Assembly (NCBI GenBank): GCA_036346405.1
Contig: CM070559.1
Span: forward strand, 43,638,518-43,702,517
Direction: 5' to 3'
Length of the DNA stretch: 64,000 nucleotides
Source: Phyllostachys edulis
Lineage: Eukaryota > Streptophyta > Magnoliopsida > Poales > Poaceae
This document shows, piece after piece, positions 40,685-52,893 of the stretch. Position numbers and translations under genes: made by a program. The first letter of the stretch is position 1. Each line of letters starts with the position of its first letter. Under the pieces are notes generated by a model that was not told the origin of the DNA, searched no databases, and saw nothing but the letters and a program-made list of their open reading frames with translations.

Positions 40685-42853
40685 ATGGCTCCGAGCTGCT
40701 ACGACGTGGCCGCGTCCATGCTCCTCTGCGCCGAGGATAACAGCAGCATCCTGGGCTTGGATGAGGAGGAGGCGGTGGTGGTGGAGGAGGAGGTGGCAGG
40801 GAAGAGGAGAGGCCGGTCGCTGGACGCGGATTTTGGCGTGGATTTGTTCCCGCCGCAGTCGGAGGAATGCGTGGTCGGTTTGGCGGAGAGGGAGCCGGAG
40901 CACATGCCGAGGGCGGACTACGGCGAGAGGCTCCGCGGCGGCGGCGTGGATCTCAGCGTCCGGAAGGAGGCCATTGATTGGCTTTGGAAGGTTGGTTCTT
41001 GATTGATCTGATGCTAGCCGGGCCGGGGAAAGGAAAAAAAGAAAGATTTTTTTCGTCATTATTTCGGTGTTCTTAGAAACGCAGTCCATTTCCATGATTA
41101 GCTCTGTTCATTTAGAAAGATGTGTCTTTTCTTCGTTTTTGGATTCAAACACATGCTGCAACTTCTTTTCATGGTCAGTTTTTAATGATCTGCAGCGTTC
41201 TTTTGTGGGCGTAATGTGTGGATGCATAGTGGGCGTGTAGCAAAGTAATACGTGCCAATATTTCACTGCACTTGAGCAATAATAATTTGTGGTAGCGATG
41301 TAAATTTTGGAGCCATGTTGGCCAAAGTAGCCCTTTCAGCAGTTTCCTGGTTCACGAGATATCGAAATGCATTGTCTGATTCTCTAGCACATGTTATTTC
41401 CCGGGTAAAAAAGACTAAAAGAGTCCTTTTCTGATGAAATCTTTTTTTTGATAAAAAACGTAAAAGATAATTGACGTAAGTTTTTACCCTGTTAAGTGCT
41501 AAACTTTTGCTATTTTCCATGTAATTAATTGCTTAACTTGTTTCGTTGTGATCTCTCCACAGGTTTACAATTACTACAACTTTGGCCCTCTTACTGCCTA
41601 TTTGGCTGTGAACTACCTGGACCGTTTCCTCTCACAATACGAGCTGCCGGTAAGAATCCTGAGGTCATATTTGTAGTTATCTGAAGAAGTCGCCAATGCT
41701 CTCCATTTCAGTACTAGATGAGCTAAACATTTGGCGCCCTTGCCTGCAATTGCAGGAAGGCAAGGCTTGGATGACGCAGTTGCTCTCGGTGGCGTGCCTG
41801 TCTTTGGCTGCCAAGATGGAGGAGACTGCTGTCCCGCAATCTCTGGACCTTCAGGTGAGCAGCAAGCTGTGTCAGGCATTGCAATGCGCCGGTTTGCACA
41901 TTGTGTATTTGTGTTCGTTTGATCTGTCTTGTTCTAATTATTGCTGGATCGTGTCGATCAGGTCGGCGAAGCGCGGTATGTGTTCGAGACGAAGACGATC
42001 CAGAGAATGGAGCTGCTTGTTCTGAGCACCCTCAATTGGCGGATGCAAGCCGTGACTCCTTTCTCCTACGTTGACTACTTCCTACACAAACTCAATGGCG
42101 GCAATGCGACGCCAAGAAGCTGGCTCTTTCAATCGGCGGAGCTCATCTTGTGCATAGCTAGAGGTACGTATGCATGTAGAAAAATTCTGCGCATGGTTCT
42201 ATTAGTTAAATTTGTGTTGATCAAACCATTTTGTATTCTTGGATCAATCTGATATATGTGAATGCGCGGCAGGAACTGGATGCCTAGGGTTCAGACCCTC
42301 GGAGATCGCCGCCGCAGTTGCAGCCGCCGTGGTCGGAGAAGTGGACGTTGTAGGCATTACAAAGGCTTGCACCCATGTAGATAAGGTACACTGCACAAGT
42401 CCCATGTAAACTCGTTCTCGTAGTTTGTTATGAACTTATGAAAAGCGCAACGGTACTATTTGGATCCACGTATTCATAACTCATAGTAACTCATAAGTTG
42501 CAACTGTACTTTCGTAAACACAGTTCTGGTACAAATGCGTGAAACGCATTTATAGCCGTGTGAGCTCGGAGAGTTAATGTGTTGCTTGCCTTTTGCTGCT
42601 GTGGCTGCAGGAGAGGGTGTTGCAATGCCAGGAGGCGGTTCAGTCGGCCATGGCCTCCATCAACACTGTGCCACCTAAATTTGCAAGCTCCAGCAGAGGC
42701 TCAGCCTCCTGTACGTCCCAGAGCCCTATTGGGGTGCTGGACGCTGGCTGCCCGAGCTACAAAAGTGATGATACAACAACTGTTGCCTCACATGGAAGTT
42801 GTTGCTATGATAGCTCCCCGGTTACTAGCAAGAGGAGGAAGATTAGCAGGTGA
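40685..42853 (+). CDS. CYCD4-1-like: D-type cyclin (CYCD4;1/CYCD2-like), six exons
   Basis: Regulatory subunit of CDKA-type kinases that drives G1/S entry by targeting retinoblastoma-related protein. Exons: 40685-40990, 41563-41649, 41756-41854, 41962-42163, 42273-42385, 42611-42853; all introns GT-AG (572, 106, 107, 109 and 225 bp). Predicted product 349 residues, near the ~356 of rice CYCD4;1, whose MAPSCYDVAASMLLCAE start it shares. LLCAE at residues 13-17 is the LxCxE RB-binding motif. Cyclin-box landmarks are LTAYLAVNYLDRFLS (exon 2), LLSVACLSLAAKMEET (exon 3) and MELLVLSTLNWRMQAVTPFS (exon 4); the second fold includes GFRPSEIAAAVAAAV (exon 5). The C-terminus ends SPVTSKRRKISR, as in grass relatives. 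The start is chosen because the conserved N-terminus begins there. No frameshift seen. Whether it is the CYCD4;1 or a CYCD2 orthologue needs a tree. Confidence 0.95.
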
Positions 42854-43369
42854 CTGACCAGTCAAAGTGCCCAATGATAGGTTACTCCTCTGTACACCAC
42901 TCATCTCAGCAAAGGAAAAGTCAAATGTTCTCGATTGCAACTACTGTGGGAGCAAGCTACGGTGCCGTATAAAAAGAACATTGAAAGGCAAAAGAAGGGG
43001 GGCCAAAAAGGAGGGAATTTTGACATGACAAGAGGGCAAGAAGTTGATGAATAAAGAGGTGAGGTAGACAACACCTAATTGCTGAGCTTTTGGATGAGTA
43101 GCCAGCAGCATTGGTGTGCCCCCAAAGAGCAAAGCAAAGTTGTGTAGCAACACAAAGCGAGATGAGATGAGATTATCAAAATAAAGGAAGTGTTGAGGGG
43201 ACGGCAGGCAAGTCTCCAAGAACTAGGCATCTGACCTGCCTGTGTAGGAGTATCTGCTTACTTTGCACTAGTTGTAATTGTTTTATCCATTTCATTTGTG
43301 AAGAGAAGAGAGAGTTAGGAGAGGAAGAATGCATTTTGTGATCAAGAATGATCATCCAAATGAATAAAA
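42854..43369 (+). other. Probable 3' untranslated region of the cyclin D gene
   Basis: About 0.5 kb of AT-rich non-coding sequence follows the stop. AATAAA at 43363-43368 is a suitable polyadenylation signal, preceded by TTTGTG-rich sequence. The exact cleavage site is unknown. Confidence 0.5.
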
Positions 43370-43993
43370 TAACAGGGTAACGAAAAGGGAAAAATGAACA
43401 AAACCCAGAAAAAGAGGGAGTGGGTTTCCTTCAGCTGTAATCAACAATGTTTTTTTTTGTATCATTTCCTCCCTTTTTTTCTTTGTACCTTGGACTGCCT
43501 ATCTGGCACGGCTGTAGCTTTTTCTGAAAAGCGGCTTTCGGTTGGGCTGTAGGGTTGAAAAGGTTTGGTGTTTGACTGTCTCGCTTTTAGATAGGCTGAC
43601 TGCAGCTTCTGAGATGGGGAATGTCTGAAATGCTCCTGAGGTAAGTAATGTCTTGTTTGATGCGATTTAATGACAATTAACGGCAATTAATGACAACTAA
43701 TGCAATTGACTACAATTAACGACGACTACCGCAATTAACACAATTGACTGCAATTATTAACGACTACCGCAATTAACGCAATAAACCACAATTAACAACA
43801 ATTATTACAATAAACAATTCTTACATAAAGAAATATGATAAAAAATTAGTACATAAATAATCACAATAAACAATTATTACACAATTAATTAATTTATACA
43901 TTTGTATCAATGACAAACATGTTACTTTCTCAATATTTTTGCAATTTGTACAATTGAAAATTATTAAAGAATTAACATTGGAGAATGTAACTC
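43370..43993. other. Intergenic, with a CAATTAA-rich low-complexity stretch
   Basis: 43480-43640 contains GCTGTAGCTTTTTCTG and GGCTTTCGGTTGGGCTG, phrases common in grass MITE ends, but no paired end was found. 43665-43800 is a degenerate repeat of CAATTAACG/ACAATTAAC. No gene seen. Confidence 0.4.
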
Positions 43994-44191
43994 GAGGTGC
44001 ACCACATTGCAATTCTTGCTTCGAAGAAAATAATTTTATTACTTTGTAATATTCATAGGTACAATTGAAATATTAGAGTACACCAAAAGTAGAGGTGCAC
44101 CACATTGCAATTCTTGCTTCGAAGAAAATAATTTTATTACTTTGCAATATTCATAGGTACAATTGAAATATTAGAGTACACCAAAAGTAGA
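43994..44191. repeat. 98-bp tandem duplication
   Basis: GAGGTGCACCACATTGC begins at 43994 and again at 44092. The two copies are almost identical (one T/C difference in TACTTTGTAATATTC), so the duplication is recent or an assembly artefact. Confidence 0.9.
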
Positions 44192-44769
44192 GAAAAGGTA
44201 CAAATTACAATATGAAAAGAGATAAATTTTAACTACAACATTTATTTCTAGAAATGTGCACATCTCCTTCCAATTAAAGAAATCGCCCATTGATACTTCC
44301 AACCTACGGTCACAGAAGTTAATAGAGGAACAAGGCAGTACCAAAACAATTGTTTTTCAAAAAAAAAAAGAAATTTTAGTAGTTACACATGTTAGAACAA
44401 TTTATTAGAAGTGCAACCTGTGATGAATAGCACCATCTTCATTATTTCTTGATTTATGAACAACAAAAGCAGCTCATACTCATATGGTAGTCACACCAGT
44501 ATCTGGCAAATGAGTACCTCAATTGTCCATTCGATGTATAGTAATGTCTAAAATTAGTCGTGTAATATATAGAGCATGTTAGATATTGTTCAAATATACT
44601 GTGATCTGCCATCCCCATAATTTTTCATCACTGATAGTCTTATGAATAAAATAACCAAGAGACAAGGAAAATTCAAATATGCACATATTACTATATGCAA
44701 TCAAAGACTTGTGTTTCATCTGTTAAAAATTTGTACGTATAATGCAATATTTTGGGGAACATAAGAGAC
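44192..44769. other. AT-rich non-coding stretch
   Basis: AT-rich sequence with no gene, array or element boundary recognised. It could be the 3' flank or an intron of the possible minus-strand gene described next. Confidence 0.3.
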
Positions 44770-46373
44770 GGACCTTATCATGATCAAGAAGATCTTTTTG
44801 ATACTCTTCCCTCAAGACATGCACCTCGGCATCAATGTTGCTCACCTTATCAACCAGATCTTTTAAAATACCTTCTGACTCCATAATTTCATTCTTGTCT
44901 CCGATATGTTGACCTGCCAAGGTGGACATTTCAATCTAAGAAGAAACAAGAAACTGAGTAAAGTGTATAGCTTGTTAGAGTCGTTGATTACAAAATATTC
45001 ATAATAACAAAAGCGAGTAGTATCATGTGGCTCATGAACTTAAAACATTGGAGAGTATAGAGGAGCTCTAGAATTGTCATGATAAATGCCCTTTAGAAAC
45101 AAGATCTTGCTTGACCAGGTAACAAAATGGTCTTAGAAGAACAAAACACCATGGTAGTTTTGAGGCCATTTAGTAGTACATAGTTCAATAAAATAATCTA
45201 AATTCATAAGTATGTAAACAACATCAAAATGGAACATTTTTTAAGCTTCTTTATCATATTGAATAATTCATATGTTTAGCTTTTTAAGAAGAATAGAAGA
45301 GCAGTTATCAGGCATCACCTTACTAGGCACAACTTTACCAGTTTAATACAACTAAAATAGGAAGCTTATGGGTACCAAGAAATATTGTAAAGAGGAATGC
45401 AAACATACAATTCTTACAACTCCAACCAAGGTAGACACATGGATGATTTAGTGGCTACCAACAAAATTATCCTACAGAAATGCATTCAAAAGCCCAGCAA
45501 CAGGGTACTAGACAAAGTTCATCCTACTCACCTCTCATTGTCTCCCTTGCTCTTTTAGAGCCATTACATCAAGCACCAAGAGCGCATCCCGACATTTCCA
45601 GTTCCAAACATACTCGTCAACATAAACATACAAGCGTGTCATATTAAATCCACAAACCAGAGCACTAGTCTGCAGCAATTCTCGGAATTCCATACCTTAA
45701 GCAAGGAATCGATCTAAAGAGCCTTTTATTGTCAATTCAAATGGCAAATTGCCAATATATCATTTCTCACATAATACAGATACCTCAACTACTAATTTAA
45801 GATATCGAGCTGCACACAAGAAATTGATATGACAGTAAGATCAAGAACTGGTCGAATCACTACCACAAATGCAAGGAGGTATAAAAATGTCCTTTTGGAT
45901 GTTAAGCTGCTTAGCTACTCCCAATTGAACTGAATCAAGAGATGGAAAAAGTTTCTGTGTGGACCAGCATTTAGTGAATGGACTACCAAAAAGGTACTTA
46001 TTGTACAATATAAAATGATAAAAATATCCTAACCCACCAAATTTTAAAGATATATTGCAATGTAGTGATAAATTAGCAAGAGATGGTCCATTTCTATTGA
46101 GCAATTACTAGTAAACCGTATTCCCCATGAAAAATTTCTCTCTACTTCTTCCAAAGACTCTTCTTTGACAGGCCAAATCCCTCTAATTCGACTACAAGAT
46201 TGTATATGAGCACATAATTCGACCACCGAATGCTACTTAAAGCATGGGCACGCGTCACCTACTTGTCGCTGTCGAGGTGCTCCTATGCCTCCCTAATCTC
46301 GATGTCGAGGGTTGCGGGGAGGTTCCCGGCGCCGGACCCCTTCTTCTTCTTCTTCTTGATCTTACTCTCCATC
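44770..46373 (-). pseudogene. Possible decayed host gene, coiled-coil-like, not recognised
   Basis: On the minus strand an ATG around 46371 opens MESKIKKKKKKGSG, then NLPATLDIEIREA. TAG codons interrupt after REA, after LDSDK and after SLWKK, all single changes away from Gln, Lys or Glu codons; between them the frame reads sensibly (VTRAHALSSIRWSNYVL). About 1.3 kb downstream a frame (44929-44770) gives EIMESEGILKDLVDKVSN and DAEVHVLREEYQKDLLDHDK followed by GTCCGT-like donor sequence, resembling an exon of a helical protein. A GC-rich region upstream suits a grass gene 5' end. I do not recognise the family. A functional gene is unlikely unless the stops are sequence errors. Confidence 0.35.
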
Positions 46374-46379
46374 TTCACC

Positions 46380-47130
46380 GGCGAGGAGTTCGGCCCTGCT
46401 GGCACAGAGGAGGCTCATGAGGGCCGTCCGACGCAGTGGAGGAGGCTCTGACTGCCAGCGGATGGCGCATGGGATGGAGAGGAGGAAGGAGGTGAAGGAG
46501 GCGGCGATAGCAGAGATGAAGGCCATGAATGACACGAGGTGAGGCGCGAGGAGAAATGAGGAGGGGATAAGGCAAGGAGGAGAAGGGGTTTGGGCTTCGG
46601 CGCGGGCGCAAGAGGAGGAGGGGGGTAAGGCAAGGAGGGTGGAAGGAAGGATGGCGGCGCAGATCCGGTCAGAGAAGAGGGAGGGAGGAGGGCGGCAAGG
46701 AAGGGAGGGAGGAGGGTGGCGAGGGAGGAGGAGAGAACCGGTGCCGAGGGAGGAGGGAGTCGGGGAGGATGTGGGCGGGCGAGGCCGTGTGGGGGGGGAG
46801 TGGGGAGGAGGAGGAGGAGGAGGAGGAGGGTGGCGGCTTGGGGGAGGAGAAGGGAAGGGTGGCGGTTTTGGGCGGCGGCGATTGGGAGGAGGAGAAGGGG
46901 AGCGGCGCGGCGTCGCTCGGGGGAGGACGGCATGGGCAGCGGCGGCTGGGAGGAGGAGGAGAAGGGGAGCGGGGTGGCGCCGCTTGGGGGAGGAGGAGAA
47001 GGGGAGGGCGCCGCGCGCGGGGAGGAGGGGGAGGAGGAGGACGGTGGCGGCCCGGGGCGACGACGCGGGTGAGAGGAGGAGGGAGGAAGGAGGAGGACGC
47101 GGGCGGCGCTGTGGTTTAGGGGAGTCTGGG
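46380..47130. other. GC-rich low-complexity region (GGAGG/GGCGG)
   Basis: Purine-rich on the plus strand, dominated by GGAGGAGGAGG, GGCGGC and GGAAGG. Very long open frames occur on both strands (for example 47363-46362 minus) purely from composition: they are Pro/Ser- or Gly/Arg-rich and lack domains. Best read as a CpG-rich gene 5' region for the minus-strand remnant. Confidence 0.45.
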
Positions 47131-47375
47131 ATCAGGGTTTTTGTTCTGTGGCAAAAGCGGATAAATAACTCGCAACTTGAGGGGCAAAGTTGGAAGAGTG
47201 GGAAGCCACCTTGCGGTGGCTTCCAGCTGCAAGGCAGCTTCCCACTTTCGGCTTTTTTACATATAACATGGCTTCCAGTTTTCGAGAAAACCGGTTGAAA
47301 ACGCCCCCCGTTTGAGACGACTTTCGGTTTTTTTGGACGAAAAGCCAAAGCCAGCCCAAACACCCCCTAAGACCA
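47131..47375. repeat. Fragment with MITE/hAT-like end
   Basis: The right edge AAAGCCAAAGCCAGCCC followed by AAACACCCCC is the reverse complement of the GGGGGTGTTTGGGCTGGC ends common in grass small DNA elements. A short hairpin GGAAGCCACC/GGTGGCTTCC is at 47198-47223. The other end and a target duplication were not found. Confidence 0.3.
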
Positions 47376-47745
47376 CGAGCATTGCTTCCCCTAGGAAATA
47401 AAAGAAGGGGACCTTGTCGGGAGGAACCTTGGGAACACAAACTTACAATACCATGCGGATGCAGTTTTTAGCATCTGTCTCTTTGGTCTAATTAGTAGGT
47501 CCTCCTGTTTTATTCTCCATTGTTTAAGGACTAAATGCTCCTCATCCTCTAAAAAACAGGTACAGGAGGGCTATCAAGAATACGAATAATCCCGTCATTG
47601 GATTGGAGAGTTCACTGCTAATCAAAACTTGGAGCGGGATTGTATTACACAGCATTTCCTACTAATTGATCCTAATAAAAACTTTCACTGTGTAAACTGA
47701 GTTTGTATTTGAAATGCTGTATAACGATGGATGATCCTACTCCTT

Positions 47746-48083
47746 GAGTCTTTTTTTTTTTGACTCATTTAGCATAATCTTGAACCGAAATAGCAAAAAT
47801 AGCCCCCCATCAACGAATTGGCAAAATTGGCACCCGTGCCACACTCAAATTGCACGACAGGGCCTGCCACGCCCCCACGGCCACTCACCACCATGCGGTC
47901 TGGGCACGGCAAGCCCCTTGCCATGCAATGGGAGGCCACCACGTGGCATACCGCGTGATAGGGGTGCGGTAGGGCCCTTGTCGTGCAATTTGACTACGAT
48001 ACGGGTGCAATTTTTGCTAATTCGTTGGTACGGGACCTATTTTTACTATTTCGGTTTAAAATCATGTTAAATGAGCAAAAACT
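47746..48083. mobile_element. Foldback (long inverted repeat) element 1
   Basis: About 338 bp made almost wholly of two inverted arms (~47746-47877 and ~47967-48083). The left arm has TTGAACCGAAATAGCAAAAA, CAACGAATTGGCAAAA and CAAATTGCACGACAGGGCC; the right arm carries the reverse complements with small changes. The centre is GC-rich. No coding. Clear target duplications were not identified. Confidence 0.8.
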
Positions 48084-49983
48084 CCCTGCATTCTCAAATT
48101 GGGAGCACCGGGTGATTGGAGGTATATTAGATATTGGCTTCTACATCACTGGCGACTAGTCCAGGCATGTGGCCGTCAATAGTTTTGTCAATCTCTAGAG
48201 CACAATACAGACTACTACATCAGCTATTACATTTCTCAGAAACAAAATGCATTGTCTATTTCAGGTGTCACTTGAAATTAGGAAAATCTCATCGTATGAA
48301 AGTCCGTACTAGGGAGTAGGGACTGTTTCTAATCATGCCGTTTCTCTGGCAGCATTCCAAGGAAAGATCGATCCCATTCAACTCTTGGCAGATATCTACG
48401 TACGCTATCTGTATCCATGCAAACCCTATTATGATTTATGAGTAGCCGATGTAGGGGCATTGGACCACAGGGTTTAGGTGTCTAGGAGATCAATCTAAGC
48501 GAGACGCACCATGATCTACTTCACGTAAGACTGTCGCATGCACATATATATTTACAGCTTTCAACTTTCATGGGCGTTGTATATGGTCTTGATCTCTGTA
48601 CAACACCTAACATTTTTGTACAATTTTGCTCAACGATGCTTACGCCGTGTACAGACGTAACTACTACAGCTCTTGGCACGCAGAACGGTTAAGAGTCATG
48701 CATAAAGACGAGTCCCTTTGTTTACATTTGCCACACACCGTTAAATAAACTTCGACCGATGGACTCGTCTTTCTCTGCTCTTTCTGGCAAGATTAACAGG
48801 CGAGATCTTTAACCTTTTCTCCTCTCGAACGACGAATCCGCAACCTAACAAGAACAAGGCATGTACGTACAAAGCAAAGCCTGGTAGCTCCCCAGCATGG
48901 CATGCAAAAGCAGGAGTTCAAGATGTGTAAAGACCCAATTGCCGGTTAACTTTTCTCAGTAGCCAGGGAATAAACGCATATTTTAACTAGTATTTTTCAC
49001 CGACGCCGTGCGCTGCAGTGCAGCGCAGCGCCTGCTCCAACCGTAACTAATTCTTTCCTCCTTGCAGCGGCAGCGGTGGTATAGTTAAGCATATCCGGCA
49101 AGATTGCTCGGTGATCAACAGCCGGCCGAGATGGAATCGCGTCGAGACAAGGGCAGGGCTCGCGCGCGTGCGTTCCCGGCACGGTGCTGACCAGTGAGGC
49201 GCGGAGCTCCGATGCGGTCGCCTGCGCGGTCAAACAAGTATGGGTCCTACCCCTTGAGAAAAGTGAGATGCAATCATACACAGCCACGCGATGCTTAGGC
49301 CTGATCGGAACACACGGGTTCTGCAAAAAAAAAAAAAAAAAAGAAAGAAGAGGAGCTGATGTGTTTCTTGAAAAATTATGTGAAATTGTTATGTTCCAAA
49401 CATGTCTAAGACTATGGGTATATCCTAGTTTAAGCAACATCTTTTAGGTCTGTTATAGAAACGTGGGAATTTCGTAAGAATTTTACAGGAACATCGAGGG
49501 TAATGGTACGGTTCATAAAAAAATCCTACCAATGTCATATATTCTAAAGAGGGCCTTGATGTTGAAATAATGATTGGCACAAATTTTTGATTGCATTGTT
49601 TAGTACGAACTCAAATGGAATTACCACATAATAGACTAAACAAGTGCCTGGACCAAAGCTGCAGTGGAGCTCATCGAGTGTTCTGCTCTGCTAATCTGCT
49701 TCGGTCCGGCCAATCAAAGGAATTGCTCGCGCCATTATGACACGAGGCCTGCCAAAGAAAGAAAGAAACAAGCAATTTGGCACGGGGACCGGCTCTGCAA
49801 CGCATCAAAATTCGCAAGGCTTTGAGGAGGCTAAGGCCGATGAAGCGATTGGTTCCTTTCGCTGGGACATGCACTGCGGTCTGCGGGAGCTGACGAACAC
49901 GGCAAAGCGGTGCCATGTAATGATCACCTCGGCATGGACGGAATTATTGCCGAGATCATTTCGCCCGGTGGACCAGATCTATT
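48084..49983. other. Intergenic, no gene recognised
   Basis: Ordinary-composition sequence. An 18-base A run is at 49325-49342. Open frames (49440-48997 minus and others) have no domain or splice support. GC rises near 49000-49200 without a recognisable gene. Confidence 0.4.
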
Positions 49984-50547
49984 GGCCTGTGTTGGTTTGT
50001 GATACAAGGTGACCATACCAAAATTTTGGTAATACCAAAATCTGGAGAAAAATTATGTTTAGATCGTAGCCATATTAATTCACGGACAATGTCGAAATTG
50101 ATATGTTTGGATTGTAACCTTGCCAAAAATGGGAGTACGACAAGTGGGGCTCGTATGACATATATATATTTTTGCACCAAAATATGTTAATATGGGTCTT
50201 GTTTTGTTAATAAAATGATAAGGAACACAACAGTTCAAATGGATCATAAATCGGATACTCAGTTTAGAAAATATAGTATTAGAAACTGATTAATCAAACT
50301 TTTATTGCCATTAATGCAACCAATAGATTCTGCCACCTCATCCAAACTGCCACAGGAGGCTTGCCAAAGTGCGGGCCGGCGTTTTGCTAGCCCAGAAATC
50401 GCTCAGGAATTACGCAGTGTAGCGTCGGCTCTGCCAAATTTTATTTGGCGTGCCAAAAATTTGGTATCAATCTAAACACTAGCCAAATTATTTGGTATTA
50501 TCAAAATTTTGACTTGGCAACTTAGGGATCCAAACCAAACAGCCCCT
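49984..50547. mobile_element. Small DNA element with imperfect terminal inverted repeats
   Basis: The left end GGCCTGTGTTGGTTTGTG and the right end, whose complement reads GGGGCTGTTTGGTTTGG, match imperfectly. Inner parts also pair (CCAAAATTTTGGTAATACC versus the complement of GGTATTATCAAAATTTTG). About 560 bp, no coding. GGNCTGTTTGGTT ends are typical of grass MITEs (PIF/Harbinger- or hAT-type); superfamily uncertain because target duplications are unclear. Confidence 0.55.
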
Positions 50548-52305
50548 GTATATCCATCCTAGCCAAAAAGAATGGGTGTGGAGCTAGTGCATGAAAGATT
50601 CGTGCACGCTTGTGGACTCTTTCATGCATCAATGCATGCATGTGTAGGGACTATAGAGTGGCATTTTGTCAGGGTGCGTGCCACATTGGATGCTTGATTT
50701 GTTCAGGGGGACCAAACGAACTGCGTAGGGATGCATAATTGTACCACAGCAAGATGCACGATGGAAGGATAGTTGGCTACTACTAGCTAGGCAGAATGGC
50801 ATATTTTCACCGGAAAGTTCAGCTCTCGCCAAAGCAAACCGTACATGTCTGTGAGCTGTGCTTCTCACCATTTTTCAGATGAGAATTACACAATGCTACT
50901 CCACTTTGTGCTCTTCCACAACTCTGCTATAGATTACAAGGTTTTAACAAGCATTATTACCATGCTCTGCAGGGGTGCACGCTGCGGTGCAGAGAAAGGT
51001 TGTTTTTGTGCCCGGTTGCCCGCTAACGACCTAGCAAGCAATCCTGCAAAGCTGGACCTGGCTGCAAGTTGCGAACCACTCGCCAAACGTTGCAGAACAG
51101 TTTCTTGCATGTTCCACTGAGAAGCACGCACGCACGCACCAATGGGAATATACATTAGGGGGGAAAAAGCCAGTGACGCGCAGTGCGCACTGGGCTGCAG
51201 CTGCAGGTGTTACCGTGGTAGAGATGAGACGAAAAGACGGCGTGGCGAGAGACATTCCGATCTGCCCACTGCCGAGTGCCGAGCAGAGGGGAGAGGTTTC
51301 GCTGGGCGCGGTTTGCGGTTTGCGCAACACTAGGCCGTGCCGTGCGCGTGTGCGCGAGGCTGCGCCTACAAATATGGGCCAGACAAGGTGGGCTTGCGTT
51401 ACCTGAGGCCTGGGCCAACCCGTGCTCGGGAAAAGCCTGCGCGGAGTGGTACGCGGCTACAAAAGAAAGACACGTTTCCCTATCATTGCATGCAGATTGC
51501 GTAACGATGCTACGCCGAGTGCGACCTATCTTAGCTAGGCCCATGTGGGCGACATAGGAAACCCATTACTACTAGGCTACTAGCACTAGTGCGGTTTCTG
51601 CATCAATGGGGTGTGTGGTTTTGAGAAACGGAACGAGTCACCACTTCGTCGTTGTGATCCGGACGTATACAGTAGCAAAAAAAAAAGTGATCCGGACGTA
51701 TGGATATTTTTATCTGCAGGGAAGTACACGTACCATTTCCTGCAAGTATGATTGTATCTTTTAGGAGGATGTATGATTGTATTTGTGTGGACATGTATAT
51801 GCTAATACGCATGCAGGCAACTTTTTCAAATGATACCTCTTCAGTTATTCAATTGTCGAGAGCCACTCAAGTGGCCAAGGCATTATAACGAGATCGACAT
51901 TGTCGATCTGAACACTGTTCGAGAAGCACACTACAGAGCGGAGAGCCGGAGATGTCGCTCATCACATAGTGTTCGTGATGTTACAGTAAAATGATAATTT
52001 GTTCAGCTGTACTGCACTTCCAGATTCAATTCTACATAAATACTCTTCATCCGTTCCGTTCATCGAAAGATTGAATATCACTTGGAAAAAATTACCAACC
52101 TACATATTGCTTATTAGGATGTTCGGAAGTAAGATTTCAAAACCTCGGTCAGTCAACTTCAAGTAAAACGTAGGCATGCATGCAGTTTAGCACAAGAATC
52201 TCCAAATGGGACATTGGGAATTTGCCCAAAAAACTTAACTACGAGCAAGTGTCATGGCCCAACATTTGACTAGGTATAACCCTTCCTTTGGTTGGGTAGT
52301 ATACA
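50548..52305. other. Intergenic, GC-rich patch without recognised gene
   Basis: 50980-51560 is GC-rich with several overlapping frames on both strands, none with a recognisable domain or consistent splice sites. ACGCACGCACGCACC microsatellite at about 51125-51140. No transposon ends seen. Confidence 0.4.
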
Positions 52306-52893
52306 ATGTTGTTAAAATCGCGATTCTAACCGTAAAATCGTACGATTCTACGATCATATAACACCAATACGATTCAAATCGCACGTTGAGTCGCACCTAG
52401 TAGAATCGTGGTTGAATCACGCTCCTAGTCGTAGGATCGGGTAGAATCACAGTAGAATCGTGTAGAATCATGCATCATCTTAAATTATAAAAGATTTATG
52501 TGTTTGGTTGTGTGTTATCCTTCAATTCAACTTGTATGATAGGTACTAAGTAATTAGTAGGTTAAACATTAAGATTTGGAGGTTTGAAATAATAAAAATT
52601 ATTTTATTTTACTTTTTATGTAAAATATTCAGGTAATGACAAAGTTGTTAAAATCAATATTTTAGCTGTAGCTCTCAATGAAATGGAATCTAAACTACGA
52701 TTTAGACATTTATCAATCAAATTAGATGTTAAATGACCAAATAAACACTCATATCACTCTTAGAATAAACAACACGTTGAAAAATGTATCTTTGATAGAA
52801 TCAGGTAGAATATTAAATTCTACGATTCGATCCTAAAATGCGATCCTACCGGAGTGTCTCTGATCCAATTTAGAATCACAATTCTAACAACCT
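52306..52893. mobile_element. Non-autonomous DNA element with ~28-bp terminal inverted repeats
   Basis: The left end AATGTTGTTAAAATCGCG followed by ATTCTAAC is mirrored at the right by GAATCACAATTCTAACAACC. Inner segments are rich in TAGAATCG, GATTCTACGAT and their complements, giving further self-pairing. No coding. Target duplication could not be fixed, so the superfamily is open. Confidence 0.65.

Noticed and set aside
41263..41520. Minus-strand frame within cyclin intron 1
   Set aside because: Lies entirely in an intron, has no domain and no supporting context.
46362..47363. 333-codon minus-strand open frame, the longest in the window
   Set aside because: Pro/Ser-rich low complexity over a GGAGG/GGCGG tract, open on both strands in several frames, no domain; a product of composition.
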